Assembly (NCBI GenBank): GCA_947258825.1
Contig: CAMYJX010000006.1
Location: 1 to 45,106 of the forward strand
Source: an uncultured Pseudomonadales bacterium
GTDB lineage: Bacteria > Pseudomonadota > Gammaproteobacteria > Pseudomonadales > Azotimanducaceae
Length of the DNA: 45,106 nucleotides
Direction of reading: 5' to 3'
The notes under the pieces were generated by a model. The model was not told the origin of the DNA. It was given only the letters and a program-made list of their open reading frames with translations, and ran no database searches. The translations under genes and the position numbers were made by a program. Below are positions 1 to 8,582 of this stretch, one piece after another. How positions within the stretch are numbered: the stretch's first letter is position 1; each line of letters starts with the position of its first letter.

Positions 1-2301
1 AATACTGCCATGGCAATAATACATGGTTTTTAAGTAATTCTGGCTGACCTTGAACTCATATTTGAATCTGTAAATATAGTGGATCGTGTTGTCAACAGCT
101 ATTCCAATGCTGATCGCGGCGATGGTGATGGTCATCATGTCCAACGGAATTCCCAGATACCCCATGATCGCGATAACCGAGGCCGCAGCCAGCACGTTGG
201 GAATCAGGCCAAGGACAGCGTATAAAAACGAGCGCAGCAGAATCAGAAACATGAGAAAAGTGGCCAGCAGAACGTAAGCCAGGGTGTCCAGCTGGGAGCG
301 GAAGAGCTGCTTGAGCATGCTGTCGAACAGCACCATCATCCCCGTGATCTCTACATCCTGGGAAGCAAAGCCGAGTTCGTTTTCGGCGAAGTCCCGCACG
401 TCCCTAGCTAGAGCTGCCCGGTCGAAGGGCGGGCCGCTCTCAATGACCCTGGCGTTCAGCCGCAGCTCGCCGGTTTCGGGGTACGCGTAAGGCTGGATCA
501 GCTCTCCTCGCAGGTCGTCCGGCAGCTCCCCCAGCACGCCTGCCACCTCGAGGCTGGACAGCGGCTCGCCGTCATTGAACCTGGAGGCGAGGGTGTCGAG
601 CGAGTAGAGGGATACCACCTTGCCCACCTCGTCCCGGCTCTCGAGATAGCGATGCAGGCTCGCCAGACGGTCCAGCTTGTCACGGGTGAACCAGTAGCGC
701 TGGGGGTAGACATCTGCTTCCTCTGCCAGAAAGTCGTCTTCGGAATCCTCGTACTCTTCATAGGGCGCAAAGCGGACGACGACATCGAACGGAACAGTGC
801 CGCCCAGGTTGGCATCCACGTAGTGCATGCCCTGGTTGATGTCGGTATCCGCACGAAAGTAGTCGATGAACTGGTTATCCATGGATACCCGCCCGACGCC
901 TACCGCGGCGATCGCCGCCCAGACCACGGCAGTTACGACCACCCCTATGTAGCTCCAGCGAGACAGCTGGCTCATCATCCGGGTAAGCGGCAGCTCCTCG
1001 TTCAGTCGCGTCGACGCTTTTCCCGGTGGCAGGAGAAGCAGCACCGCGGGAAACAGTGTGAAGGTAACCAAGAAGCCAATGGCAATGCCGAGACACATCA
1101 TCCAGCCGAAGTCTTCTACGGGAACGATGCGGCTGGCCATCAGCGACCCGAAAGCGGCCATGGTGGTCAGGGTGTTGTAGATGCACGGCGCAAACTTGCT
1201 GAGCATGGTTCCGCGCACGATCTCGCCAACCGATACATCGCCCTCTCGGTGCAGCAGCTCGCGATAACGCACGATCAGATGAATGATCAGCGAGATGGTG
1301 ATGATCGCCAGCAGCGAGATGAAGTTGCTGGAAACGACCGTGGCGGGTCGCCCGACGGCGCCAAGGACCCCGACAGCGAAGAGAACCGTCAGGGCGCTGC
1401 AGGCCACCGGCAGCAGCACCCAGCGCAGCTGGCGAAAAAACCAGTAAAGCATGACCATGATGATCACCACCACGGAGCTTCCAAATACCAGCAGATCGTT
1501 CTGCACGAACGCGATCATGTCAGCCGCAATCATCGGCACCCCGCCGAGATACAGCGTGCCGTACTCGCGGTACCGGTTGCGCACCTCCCGGACGCTGGCG
1601 ATAAGGGCCTCACGGCGCTCCAGATATTGCTCGCGCAGCTGGTCGTGGTTCCGGTCGAGCTCAGCGAGCCGAGCCTGATCTTCAGGAGAAAGCGCCCGTG
1701 CTTCGGACTTCAACGCCCGTTCTCTGGCGCGCAAGGCTGCGCGCGCCTCATCGATCAACAGCAATTCCGCGTCCAGGGCGAGATCGATGCGCATGGCGGA
1801 TGTGCCACCATCGGCGGTAATGAGCAATTCAGAGAACAACGGGCTGCTGGTCAGCTCCTGCTTCGCCAGGTCCAGATCCGTGTCCGGCGCTTCCAGCGTG
1901 CGAAATCCCTTGGCAAGCTGGGCCAGCGGGATCGGTGGGCTTTCCAGAAGTGGCGCATCGAGCAGGGAGAAGACGTCGGTAACGCCAGCCAGCCCGCTGA
2001 GTTCATCGTCCAGGCGTCGCAAGAGTGCCAGATTTTCCGGATCCAGCGCGCGTCCCTGATGGGGGGCGAAAGTCAGCAGCAGAAACTCATCGCCTCTGAA
2101 GCGAGAGGATATCCGCAGATAGGCGGCCAGATCGGGATCGCCTTTGACCACCAGCGTATCGGAAGAGGCGTCGAAGCTGAACTTGTCGGCGTAGTAGACG
2201 GACAGGCACGCCAGCGCAAACAGGCAGGCCAGGATGGTCCGGGGGAAATCCAGAACACGCAGGTACCGGTCTGAGAGAAAAGAGCTGGCCTGGGTGAAAA
2301 T
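1..2301 (-). CDS. RND/MMPL superfamily exporter, 3' end beyond the left edge
   Basis: The frame is open without a stop from about 2352 down to base 1, giving roughly 767 residues. The first membrane segment (near PRTILACLFALACLSVYY) is followed by a large periplasmic domain. A five-to-six-helix membrane block follows (around LLVFGSSVVVIIMVMLYWFF, then NFISLLAIITISLIIHLIVRYREL and IVPVEDFGWMMCLGIAIGF). A second periplasmic domain and a second block (LDTLAYVLLATFLMFLILLRS, then a DNTIHYIYRFKYEF-type helix end) complete the part present. This two-fold layout is that of hydrophobe-type RND permeases (COG1033/MMPL), inner-membrane proton-driven exporters often of lipids or sterol-like compounds; the substrate is not readable here. 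The start is a problem. Between the in-frame stop at 2355-2353 and the first membrane segment there is no ATG, GTG or TTG, so I placed the start at an ATT (2301-2299) as a guess. It is divergent from pncC/cinA with almost no spacer. Confidence 0.85.
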   Translation of the reverse strand, partial: MFTQASSFLSDRYLRVLDFPRTILACLFALACLSVYYADKFSFDASSDTLVVKGDPDLAAYLRISSRFRGDEFLLLTFAPHQGRALDPENLALLRRLDDELSGLAGVTDVFSLLDAPLLESPPIPLAQLAKGFRTLEAPDTDLDLAKQELTSSPLFSELLITADGGTSAMRIDLALDAELLLIDEARAALRARERALKSEARALSPEDQARLAELDRNHDQLREQYLERREALIASVREVRNRYREYGTLYLGGVPMIAADMIAFVQNDLLVFGSSVVVIIMVMLYWFFRQLRWVLLPVACSALTVLFAVGVLGAVGRPATVVSSNFISLLAIITISLIIHLIVRYRELLHREGDVSVGEIVRGTMLSKFAPCIYNTLTTMAAFGSLMASRIVPVEDFGWMMCLGIAIGFLVTFTLFPAVLLLLPPGKASTRLNEELPLTRMMSQLSRWSYIGVVVTAVVWAAIAAVGVGRVSMDNQFIDYFRADTDINQGMHYVDANLGGTVPFDVVVRFAPYEEYEDSEDDFLAEEADVYPQRYWFTRDKLDRLASLHRYLESRDEVGKVVSLYSLDTLASRFNDGEPLSSLEVAGVLGELPDDLRGELIQPYAYPETGELRLNARVIESGPPFDRAALARDVRDFAENELGFASQDVEITGMMVLFDSMLKQLFRSQLDTLAYVLLATFLMFLILLRSFLYAVLGLIPNVLAAASVIAIMGYLGIPLDMMTITIAAISIGIAVDNTIHYIYRFKYEFKVSQNYLKTMYYCHGSI

Positions 2302-2342
2302 ACGTATGTCCGTCCGGGAAGGCAGACGACTATTGTTCGAGT

Positions 2343-2855
2343 ATGACCGGTATTAATCAACCGCTGGCAGAGCTGATCGCTTCGGTATCCTCGGATCTGC
2401 TGAGGAACGACTTCTCCCTGATTACGGCCGAGTCCTGCACGGGCGGCATGATCGCCGCCGAGCTGACCAGCATTTCAGGCAGCTCCGAGTGGTTTGAAGG
2501 CGCGTTCGTCACCTACCGCTTGTCTGCCAAACGGCGCATGATCGGCGTCCGCCAGGAGACCCTGGACGAGTTCGGCGCCGTCAGCGAACCCACGGCACGG
2601 GAGATGGCGATCGGTGCTCTGAACGCCAGCGATGCCCAGGTGAGCGTATCAGTAACCGGCGTGGCTGGACCCGATGGCGGCGACCCTGTTGCGCCCGTGG
2701 GTACGGTCTGGTTCGGCTGGGCGGTGAAAAATCCCGACCCGGTCTGCGTGCAGACATCACGGCACGACTTCTCAGGGAGCCGGGATGCCGTCCGCACCCA
2801 GGCAGTGCGCATCGCCCTGGAGGGGGTAGGCACTATACTGCGGGAATCCGGCTGA
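2343..2855 (+). CDS. pncC: Nicotinamide-nucleotide amidohydrolase (PncC/CinA C-terminal domain family)
   Basis: This 170-residue protein matches the stand-alone CinA C-terminal domain. The N-terminal stretch ITAESCTGGMIAAELTSISGSS carries the conserved ESCTGG motif with the catalytic serine, and TGVAGPDGG is the second family signature. Members deamidate nicotinamide mononucleotide to nicotinic acid mononucleotide in the cytoplasmic pyridine-nucleotide cycle, recycling NMN released by DNA ligase. The length is normal for the short bacterial form. In many gammaproteobacteria this gene sits just ahead of recA. Here it is followed instead by a convergent lipoprotein gene, so the usual cinA-recA link is absent from this window. 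No strong Shine-Dalgarno sequence is visible before the ATG, and the start lies practically on top of the divergent exporter start. Confidence 0.93.
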   Translation: MTGINQPLAELIASVSSDLLRNDFSLITAESCTGGMIAAELTSISGSSEWFEGAFVTYRLSAKRRMIGVRQETLDEFGAVSEPTAREMAIGALNASDAQVSVSVTGVAGPDGGDPVAPVGTVWFGWAVKNPDPVCVQTSRHDFSGSRDAVRTQAVRIALEGVGTILRESG

Positions 2856-2875
2856 ACGGCCTTAGGCGAAGCGCG

Positions 2876-3331
2876 CTACTCCTCAACCCGCTCGAGGGCC
2901 GCCTTTACGGCCTCCAGCTGCTCTTCGGTCATCGGGGTGAAGGTTCCCAGCGAACAGATCCCGCTGGTGCGGGTTGGCCCTCCCAGGCTGGTGCTGATGG
3001 ACTCAAAGGTATCCAGGTCGCAAACCTGAGAGCCACGCAGTTCGAATTTCAAGGGGTCGTACCGACGCAGACCGAGACAGCGGTTACGCAGCCTGTTGAG
3101 CCAGAGCCGGCCACCCGTTCCTTTGAAAACCACGTGGCGGTTATCGAGCACTTCCACTGAATTGTAGGCATAGGTGGCGAGGCAGCGAATCTCCTCCGCG
3201 TAGTCTTCTTCCGCCAGAGGCTGCGTCAGAATCTGGTCGATGGATTCTTCCTGAGCCTCGTAGTCGGGCTTGGTTACGTCGCCGGCACAGCCAGCGAGCA
3301 GCGCGATCGTCAGAGCCCACAGGCTTTTCAT
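2876..3331 (-). CDS. Small lipoprotein, DUF6491-like
   Basis: The open frame extends upstream to 3511, but I start it at the ATG at 3331. That gives a clean type II signal peptide, MKSLWALTIALLAGCAGD, with the lipobox Leu-Ala-Gly-Cys, in a 151-residue protein. The mature part has four further cysteines, and its central pattern (IRCLATYAYNSVEVLDNRHVVFKG, then LWLNRLRNRCLGLRR) with a C-terminal CSLGTF resembles the DUF6491 family of gammaproteobacterial periplasmic proteins. That family assignment is from memory and only moderately sure. The function is unknown; it is probably anchored in the outer or inner membrane facing the periplasm. It is convergent with pncC (20 bp gap) and divergent from cysD. 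No operon partner is visible. Confidence 0.8.
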   Translation of the reverse strand: MKSLWALTIALLAGCAGDVTKPDYEAQEESIDQILTQPLAEEDYAEEIRCLATYAYNSVEVLDNRHVVFKGTGGRLWLNRLRNRCLGLRRYDPLKFELRGSQVCDLDTFESISTSLGGPTRTSGICSLGTFTPMTEEQLEAVKAALERVEE

Positions 3332-3694
3332 TGCTGGTTCCTCCGGAGGCGAAGCGTGCCATCTTACCCTTTTTGTCCGACCGGCAGGGATCCCCGCTTC
3401 GCAACGATAGGACCAGATGCCATTGGAAACCCGAGAGGAAGCATCGATCAGCTTCGCCTTCACAATGGGTCCCAGGGAGTGATCTTGCTCATCGAAACCA
3501 GCTCGGGCCATCGCCGCCCGCAGAAGGAGCCGTGTTCCTTTCTCGGCGTCGGAATCAGTTCCTTAAATCAGAAGTAACGGTACGTTTAAACCAAATATTC
3601 TTCGATCTTCGCCTCGAACATAATGTTCTCTGAGTCAAATCATCGAGCGCGCCCCTCACGAAGCCGTGCTGCGTGCTCGCACAGAGGCAAGAAA
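3332..3694. other. Intergenic stretch between the lipoprotein and cysD
   Basis: These 363 bases separate two divergent genes and hold no open frame I believe. The left half is GC-rich and shows nothing recognisable: no tRNA fold and no repeats. The right part, about 3560-3630, is clearly more AT-rich and is the likely promoter region for cysD. It contains the palindrome listed separately at 3616-3628. A longer in-frame upstream ATG for cysD exists at 3623, but it precedes a low-complexity Arg/Ser/His stretch unlike the family and was not used. Confidence 0.5.
3616..3628. promoter_or_regulatory. Near-perfect palindrome GAACAT-A-ATGTTC upstream of cysD
   Basis: The 6-bp arms GAACAT and ATGTTC are separated by one base and lie 66 bp before the cysD start, in an AT-rich patch. 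The site could be an operator for a dimeric regulator, and it overlaps a plausible -10-like element (ATAAT). The arms resemble a Gram-positive SOS box, but the spacing is five rather than four bases, so LexA is not inferred. Confidence 0.35.
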
Positions 3695-4615
3695 ATGACC
3701 AGGCTTTCACATCTTCTAGCTCTGGAATCAGAAGCCATCCACATCATTCGCGAGGTCGCCGCCGGCTTCGATCGACCATGCATGTTCTTTTCCACCGGCA
3801 AAGACTCGACAGTCATGCTGCATCTGGCCATAAAGGCTTTCTGGCCGAGCCCGGTTCCTTTCACGCTGCTGCACATCGATACGACCTGGGAGTTCTCCGA
3901 GATGGCGTCTTTTCGAGACCGCCTGGTTGAGCGCTTTGATCTGAGACTTTCGGTGCACGTCAACCATCAGGCGCTGGAAGCAGGTATTCACCCGATCGAA
4001 TCCGGCTCTGTGGTTTACAACGATCACATGAAGACCATAGCGCTGAAGCAGGCACTTGACCGGCATGGGTTTGATGCCGCGCTTGGCGGCGCGCGTCGCG
4101 ATGAAGAACGATCCCGAGCGAAGGAGCGGGTTTTCTCGGTACGTTCGGCCGCGCATCAATGGGATCCAAAGAACCAGCGTCCCGAACTCTGGAGGCTTTA
4201 CAACACTCGGCTCTCGCCCGGCCAATCGGTCCGGGTTTTCCCGTTATCGAATTGGACGGAAGCTGACGTGTGGCTCTACATCCTCCAGGAGCAGCTGGAT
4301 ATCGTGCCCCTTTATTTTGCAGCGCCGCGGATGAGTTGGATTGACGACGCCAGCGGGCAGATCCTGGCACTGGACGATGAGCGCATGCTGCCTCACCTGT
4401 CGGATACCGAACGTGCCTCGCTGCGGGAACGTCGCATTCGCTTCAGAACGCTGGGCTGCTACCCGCAGACGGGTGCGGTGAAAAGCGAAGCCGCTGCCGT
4501 AACCGACATCGTTTCAGAGTTGCTCGTTGGCCGCTCGAGCGAGCGCCAGGGTCGGCTCCTGGACAACGACCAGTCAGCGTCCATGGAACGCAAGAAGCGC
4601 GAAGGCTACTTCTGA
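3695..4615 (+). CDS. cysD: Sulfate adenylyltransferase subunit 2 (CysD)
   Basis: At 306 residues this is the normal CysD length. The PP-loop motif [12 protein letters not shown] follows an N-terminal helix. The family signature [21 protein letters not shown], the block [11 protein letters not shown], the stretch [14 protein letters not shown] and the C-terminal [10 protein letters not shown]...[10 protein letters not shown] all match the catalytic subunit that makes adenosine 5'-phosphosulfate from ATP and sulfate. I chose the ATG at 3695 because it follows an AGAGGCAAG Shine-Dalgarno-like stretch and starts at the usual MTRLSHL-type N terminus. CysD normally needs the GTPase subunit CysN, encoded directly downstream, but here a nitroreductase gene follows after 89 bp. 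Either cysN(C) is elsewhere or this is a second copy serving another sulfation or sulfur-activation route. Confidence 0.95.
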   Translation: MTRLSHLLALESEAIHIIREVAAGFDRPCMFFSTGKDSTVMLHLAIKAFWPSPVPFTLLHIDTTWEFSEMASFRDRLVERFDLRLSVHVNHQALEAGIHPIESGSVVYNDHMKTIALKQALDRHGFDAALGGARRDEERSRAKERVFSVRSAAHQWDPKNQRPELWRLYNTRLSPGQSVRVFPLSNWTEADVWLYILQEQLDIVPLYFAAPRMSWIDDASGQILALDDERMLPHLSDTERASLRERRIRFRTLGCYPQTGAVKSEAAAVTDIVSELLVGRSSERQGRLLDNDQSASMERKKREGYF

Positions 4616-4704
4616 TTCCGCAACGCCAGGCCACGACGAAGCCCGGCGCGCGCTGCCGGCCGAGTCCTGGTAGAGTCGCGCATAACGGGAAGGGAGATAC
4701 CAAG

Positions 4705-5379
4705 ATGTCACATGAGCAACTCAGCCTCAGCAATGATGAACTGCTGAGCACGACCCGCGCCGTCAGAAAGCGCCTCGACTTCGACCGGCCTGTGTCGGAG
4801 GAAGTCATCAAGGAGTGCATGGAGCTCGCGGTTCAGGCACCCACAGGCTCAAACGCCCAGGGCTGGCAGTTCGTTTTCATTACAGATCCTGAAAAGAAAG
4901 CCCAGGTCGGCGAGTACTATCGCCAGGCATTCTCCATCTATCGGGACATGCCGGTGGCAATTCACAAGCTGCACATGGACAGCAAGGACGAATCGCTGAC
5001 TGCCAGTCAGCAACGCTCGGCGGCGTCGGCCGACTTCCTGGCCGACAACATGGGGCAAGCACCCGTATTGCTGATTCCGTGCATTGCCGGTCGAAGCGAC
5101 AGGCCGGAATCCAACAACATCATCGGGCAAACTGGGACGCTTGGATCCATCATCCCGGCCACCTGGAACTTCATGCTGGCCGCGCGAGCCCGCGGTATCG
5201 GCACGGCCTGGACCACGCTGCACCTCATGCACGAGAAGGAGATCGCCGATCTGCTGGGCATTCCGTACGATGACTACATGCAGGTTGCACTGATTCCAAT
5301 CGGCTACACCAAGGGCACCAGCTTCAAGCCTGCCTACCGGCCGCCGGTGGAATCGGTGATGCACTTCAACCAGTGGTAG
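4705..5379 (+). CDS. Nitroreductase family protein
   Basis: A 224-residue FMN-dependent nitroreductase-fold protein. The N-terminal TTRAVRKRLDFDRPVSEEVIKECMELAVQAPTGSNAQGWQF is the classic R-x-x-R/APS(T)xxNxQxW flavin phosphate-binding region. The centre has GSIIPATWNFMLAARARGIGTAWTT, the second FMN contact segment, followed by IPIGYTKG near the end. Such proteins reduce nitro compounds, quinones or other electrophiles with NAD(P)H in the cytoplasm; the physiological substrate cannot be told. A GGGAG ribosome site lies about 12 bases before the ATG. It lies 89 bp behind cysD and 43 bp before the SnoaL-like gene, so it may be co-transcribed with the latter. Confidence 0.9.
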   Translation: MSHEQLSLSNDELLSTTRAVRKRLDFDRPVSEEVIKECMELAVQAPTGSNAQGWQFVFITDPEKKAQVGEYYRQAFSIYRDMPVAIHKLHMDSKDESLTASQQRSAASADFLADNMGQAPVLLIPCIAGRSDRPESNNIIGQTGTLGSIIPATWNFMLAARARGIGTAWTTLHLMHEKEIADLLGIPYDDYMQVALIPIGYTKGTSFKPAYRPPVESVMHFNQW

Positions 5380-5422
5380 GCGCTTTCTCAGTCAGCCCAG
5401 ACAGCGAGAGGGGAGAATCGCG

Positions 5423-5848
5423 ATGAGCCAAGACATCGTCGCCATCGAGCAGGTGCTCAATCGTTACTGCCACAGGCTCGACGCCGGCGATGTGCAGGCG
5501 GTTGTGGCGCTTTTTGCAGAGGACGCCGTGCTGATCCCGGAATACGAAGGCAGCGATGAGCACTCGGGCCGGACAGCCATCGCAGCGTGGTACTCGAAGT
5601 ACGGCAAGCAGGTTGTCGCTGGAACCAGCGGTCTGCGCCACAAGATCTCCACCGCCATGATCGAAGTCGACGGCGATACCGCCCGGTCAGTCTGCTACCT
5701 GGATGCAGACGCGGTAAACCCTGAAACCGGTGCGCGAACGCTGTCGGGCGGGCGCTACGAGGACAAGCTGGTACGCCGCGATGGAGTCTGGCTCATCAGC
5801 GAGCGGCGTATCATCGTGCTATATGCTTCCACCCTGGCCGCACCCTGA
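5423..5848 (+). CDS. SnoaL-like / NTF2-fold protein
   Basis: A 141-residue protein with the cone-shaped NTF2-like pattern. An N-terminal helix pair (IVAIEQVLNRYCHRLDAGDVQAVVALFAEDAVLIPE) is followed by GRTAIAAWYSK and beta strands ending in GGRYEDKLVRRDGVWLISERRI. This is the nuclear-transport-factor-2-like SnoaL/DUF4440 group, which includes small-molecule isomerases, dehydratases and many proteins of unknown role. No catalytic assignment can be made from sequence alone. It has a good GAGGGGAG ribosome site and follows the nitroreductase gene by 43 bp in the same direction, which suggests one transcript and perhaps a joint role in handling a xenobiotic or secondary metabolite (inference). 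Confidence 0.85.
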   Translation: MSQDIVAIEQVLNRYCHRLDAGDVQAVVALFAEDAVLIPEYEGSDEHSGRTAIAAWYSKYGKQVVAGTSGLRHKISTAMIEVDGDTARSVCYLDADAVNPETGARTLSGGRYEDKLVRRDGVWLISERRIIVLYASTLAAP

Positions 5849-6046
5849 AGCATTCGTTGGCTCAAGCCCCTGGTTACGGGCGGCCGAGCCGCGCTGCCGG
5901 CAAAGCAAACGCCAAATCACGACGGTATACTGACCGCAACCAATCGGCCTGACGCAGCTTATCGTGAGCGACAGAGTGGGCAGCAAACCCGTTTCTCAGG
6001 GTTCAACATGAATGATTTTGTCTGAATACGACGCATTGAAAACTTT

Positions 6047-6676
6047 ATGCTGCTCATGATCGACAACTACGACTCTTTTACCTACAACGTGGTCCAGTAC
6101 CTGGGCGAGCTGGGCGCCGAGGTGGTGGTACACCGCAACGACGAGATCACCCTCGCTGAGATCGAAGCGCTGGAGCCGGAAAAAATCGTCATATCTCCCG
6201 GACCCTGCACCCCCAACGAGGCGGGAATTTCCATGGACGTGATCCGCACTTTCGGCCCGCACATTCCTACCCTGGGTATATGCCTGGGTCACCAGAGCAT
6301 CGGCCAGGTGTTCGGCGGGGAAGTGGTGCGAGCGCGCGAGGTCATGCACGGCAAGACTTCCATGATTCATCACAAAGGTCAGGGCGTATTCCGGAATCTG
6401 CCTCAACCCTTCGAAGCAACCCGATACCACTCGCTGGTGGTTGCCAAGGACTCCTGCCCCGACTGCCTGGAAATTACAGCCTGGACCGAAAGGGCGACTG
6501 AAAGCGCGGGGTCGGGCGAAATCGACGAGATCATGGGCTTGCGGCATCGGGAGCTGCCAATCGAAGGGGTGCAGTTCCACCCGGAGTCCATCCTCACCAA
6601 GACCGGTCACGACCTGCTGCGCAATTTTCTGGAGGGCAATCATGGACATTCAGGCCGCACTGGCACGACTGGCTGA
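6047..6676 (+). CDS. trpG: Anthranilate synthase component II / aminodeoxychorismate glutaminase
   Basis: A class I glutamine amidotransferase of 209 residues. The N-terminal [21 protein letters not shown] is typical, the nucleophile elbow LGICLGHQ carries the catalytic cysteine, and VQFHPES near the end carries the catalytic histidine. It supplies ammonia from glutamine to TrpE for anthranilate, and often also to PabB for folate. Its 3' end overlaps trpD by 35 bp in another frame, a coupling usual for this operon. trpE is not upstream in this window, as in Pseudomonas where trpE is separate. The 197 bp upstream region (5849-6046) should contain the operon promoter, but I see no convincing -35/-10 pair or leader-peptide attenuator. 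Confidence 0.97.
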   Translation: MLLMIDNYDSFTYNVVQYLGELGAEVVVHRNDEITLAEIEALEPEKIVISPGPCTPNEAGISMDVIRTFGPHIPTLGICLGHQSIGQVFGGEVVRAREVMHGKTSMIHHKGQGVFRNLPQPFEATRYHSLVVAKDSCPDCLEITAWTERATESAGSGEIDEIMGLRHRELPIEGVQFHPESILTKTGHDLLRNFLEGNHGHSGRTGTTG

Positions 6677-7664
6677 AGGCAAAGATCTAACCCAGACGGA
6701 GACCCGGGAGGTTTTTCAGCAGGTCATGTCCGGCAAGACGACGCCGGCACAGATAGGCGGTCTGCTGATGGCCATGCGGGTCAAAGGTGAGAGCGCGGAG
6801 GAGATCGCCGGCGCCGCTGAAGCCATGCGGATGCTGTCGACTCGGGTCGAGGTGAAAACCGACTATCTGGTGGATACCTGTGGCACTGGCGGCAGCGGCA
6901 AGAAACTCTTCAACATATCTACCGCAGCCGCCTTCGCGGCGGCGGCCGCCGGTGCCCATGTGGCCAAGCATGGCAACCGAAAAATGACCAGCGCCAGCGG
7001 CAGCGCGGACGTGCTGGAAGCTGCAGGTGTGAATCTCACTCTGACCCCTGCTCAGATTTCACAGTGCATAAGCGAGGTCGGCGTAGGGTTTCTGTTCGCC
7101 CAGGCGCACCACAGTGCCATGCGTCACGCGGCCGGCGTGCGCCAGGAACTGGGCCTGCGGACGATGATGAACGTGCTGGGCCCGCTGACCAACCCCGCTG
7201 GCGCCCGGCGCCAGGTGATCGGCGTGTTCAGCCCGGTCTGGCAGGCGCGGTTGGCAGAGGTTCTCAAGCTCCTGGACGCCGAACACGTCCTGATCGTGCA
7301 CAGCAACGGGCTGGATGAGATCGCCCTGGACGGAGCCACGCTCGTGGTCGAGCTGAAGCAGGACGCCATAACCAGCTACGAGATCAGACCCGAGGATTTC
7401 GGCATCCAGCCAAGGTCCATGAACGAGCTACAGGCCGACGGGCCGGAAACCAGCCTTGCTCAGTTGAAGCGTGCGTTAACCGAGCCCGATTCCGCTGCCG
7501 CAGACATCGTGAGCCTCAATGCAGGCGCTGCCATCTACGCGGCCGGCGTGGCTACGAGCCTGGAGAATGGGGTCACCATGGCTCAGGACGCCATTGCAGC
7601 CGGTCTCGCAAACGAACGCCTGGAAGAGCTCGTGCGCATCAGCAAGCTGATGGGGGAGACATGA
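6642..7664 (+). CDS. trpD: Anthranilate phosphoribosyltransferase
   Basis: 340 residues from the ATG at 6642; the open frame extends 67 codons further upstream, but that part is trpG read out of frame. The PRPP-binding loop [18 protein letters not shown], the segment [20 protein letters not shown] and [20 protein letters not shown] are diagnostic. It transfers the phosphoribosyl group of PRPP to anthranilate, the second step of the tryptophan branch, in the cytoplasm. The start lies inside the trpG coding region and the stop overlaps trpC by 4 bp (ATGA), so trpGDC is a translationally coupled unit. Confidence 0.97.
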   Translation: MDIQAALARLAEGKDLTQTETREVFQQVMSGKTTPAQIGGLLMAMRVKGESAEEIAGAAEAMRMLSTRVEVKTDYLVDTCGTGGSGKKLFNISTAAAFAAAAAGAHVAKHGNRKMTSASGSADVLEAAGVNLTLTPAQISQCISEVGVGFLFAQAHHSAMRHAAGVRQELGLRTMMNVLGPLTNPAGARRQVIGVFSPVWQARLAEVLKLLDAEHVLIVHSNGLDEIALDGATLVVELKQDAITSYEIRPEDFGIQPRSMNELQADGPETSLAQLKRALTEPDSAAADIVSLNAGAAIYAAGVATSLENGVTMAQDAIAAGLANERLEELVRISKLMGET

Positions 7665-8452
7665 CGGGCACCGTCCTCGACACCATCGTCGCCCGGAAAA
7701 GAGAAGAGGTCCGGCAGCGGAAACGGCTTCGTCCACAGGCCGAACTGGCAGCCGCAGCAGCGTCGATGGCCCCACCCCGGGCATTCACGGCAGCGCTGCA
7801 GGAAAAAGTGGACGCCGGCTATCCGGCCGTGATCGCCGAGATCAAGAAGGCATCCCCGAGCAAGGGCGTGATCCGGAAGAACTTCGACCCCGTCGCCATC
7901 GCAAAGAGCTACGAGGGGGCGGGCGCCGCCTGCCTTTCCGTGCTCACCGACGAGGATTTCTTTCAGGGCAGCGACGAATACCTGCAGGCCGCCCGCGCGG
8001 CAACGGCGCTGCCAGTGCTGCGAAAAGACTTCATCATCGACCCGTATCAGATCTACGAGAGTCGCGAACTCGGCGCGGACTGTATTCTGCTGATCGTCTC
8101 GGCTTTGCAGGCCGCTGAGCTGAGCGACCTGAAGGATCAGGCCGCATCCCTGTCCCTCGACATTCTGATCGAGGTGCACGATGCCGACGAGCTGGAAACA
8201 GCACTGTCGCTGCACCCGAAGATGATCGGGATCAATAATCGCAATCTGAAAACGTTTGAGACCAGCCTGCACAATACCCTCGATCTGCTGCCGCAGATCC
8301 CGGGCGACGTGCTCACGATCACCGAGAGCGGCATCAACAGCATCGAAGACGTGTCGAGCATGCGTCGACACGGCGTGCATGGGTTTCTGGTTGGAGAGGC
8401 CTTCATGCGCGCAGACGACCCAGGGGCCGCGCTGCGCGCGCTTTTCAGCTAG
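7661..8452 (+). CDS. trpC: Indole-3-glycerol phosphate synthase
   Basis: A 263-residue single-domain TIM barrel, not fused to Trp[14 protein letters not shown] is the N-terminal helix. [12 protein letters not shown] contains the catalytic lysine and substrate phosphate contacts, and [28 protein letters not shown] and [12 protein letters not shown] are conserved strand ends. It closes the indole ring from 1-(2-carboxyphenylamino)-1-deoxyribulose phosphate. The start overlaps the trpD stop (ATGA). Immediately after its TAG comes a 39-bp tandem repeat shared with the convergent crp 3' end. Confidence 0.97.
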   Translation: MTGTVLDTIVARKREEVRQRKRLRPQAELAAAAASMAPPRAFTAALQEKVDAGYPAVIAEIKKASPSKGVIRKNFDPVAIAKSYEGAGAACLSVLTDEDFFQGSDEYLQAARAATALPVLRKDFIIDPYQIYESRELGADCILLIVSALQAAELSDLKDQAASLSLDILIEVHDADELETALSLHPKMIGINNRNLKTFETSLHNTLDLLPQIPGDVLTITESGINSIEDVSSMRRHGVHGFLVGEAFMRADDPGAALRALFS

Positions 8453-8453
8453 C

Positions 8454-8582
8454 CGCGTCTACCTCAGTACCGGGGAACGAGCCAGACGCTTGCGCGTCTA
8501 CCTCAGTACCGGGGAACGAGCCAGACGCTTACGCGTCTACCTCAGTACCGGGGAACGAGCCAGACGCTTACGCGTCTACCTC
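8454..8582. repeat. 39-bp tandem array (three copies plus 12 bp) between trpC and crp, containing the crp stop
   Basis: Copies begin at 8454, 8493 and 8532 and differ at one position. A fourth, 12-base partial copy at 8571-8582 overlaps the last codons of crp, so the crp TAG (8578-8576) lies in the array sequence and is repeated in every unit on the crp strand. Each unit junction can form the hairpin AGACGC-TTAC-GCGTCT (for example 8523-8538). No T-tract follows, so it is not a textbook terminator, though it may fold in both convergent transcripts. Confidence 0.9.

Noticed and set aside
652..2274. 540-aa plus-strand open frame across the exporter gene
   Set aside because: It is the antisense of the RND frame; the minus-strand translation gives coherent membrane helices, while this one is rich in His, Gln and Arg without any fold signature.
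3616..3628. LexA (SOS) box
   Set aside because: GAAC and GTTC are five bases apart instead of four, and the gene is cysD. Gammaproteobacterial LexA uses CTGT-type boxes.
8523..8538. Rho-independent terminator in the trpC-crp spacer
   Set aside because: The hairpin is GC-rich but has no T-tract on either side.
8454..8582. CRISPR array
   Set aside because: The copies are contiguous with no variable spacers and no cas genes are present.
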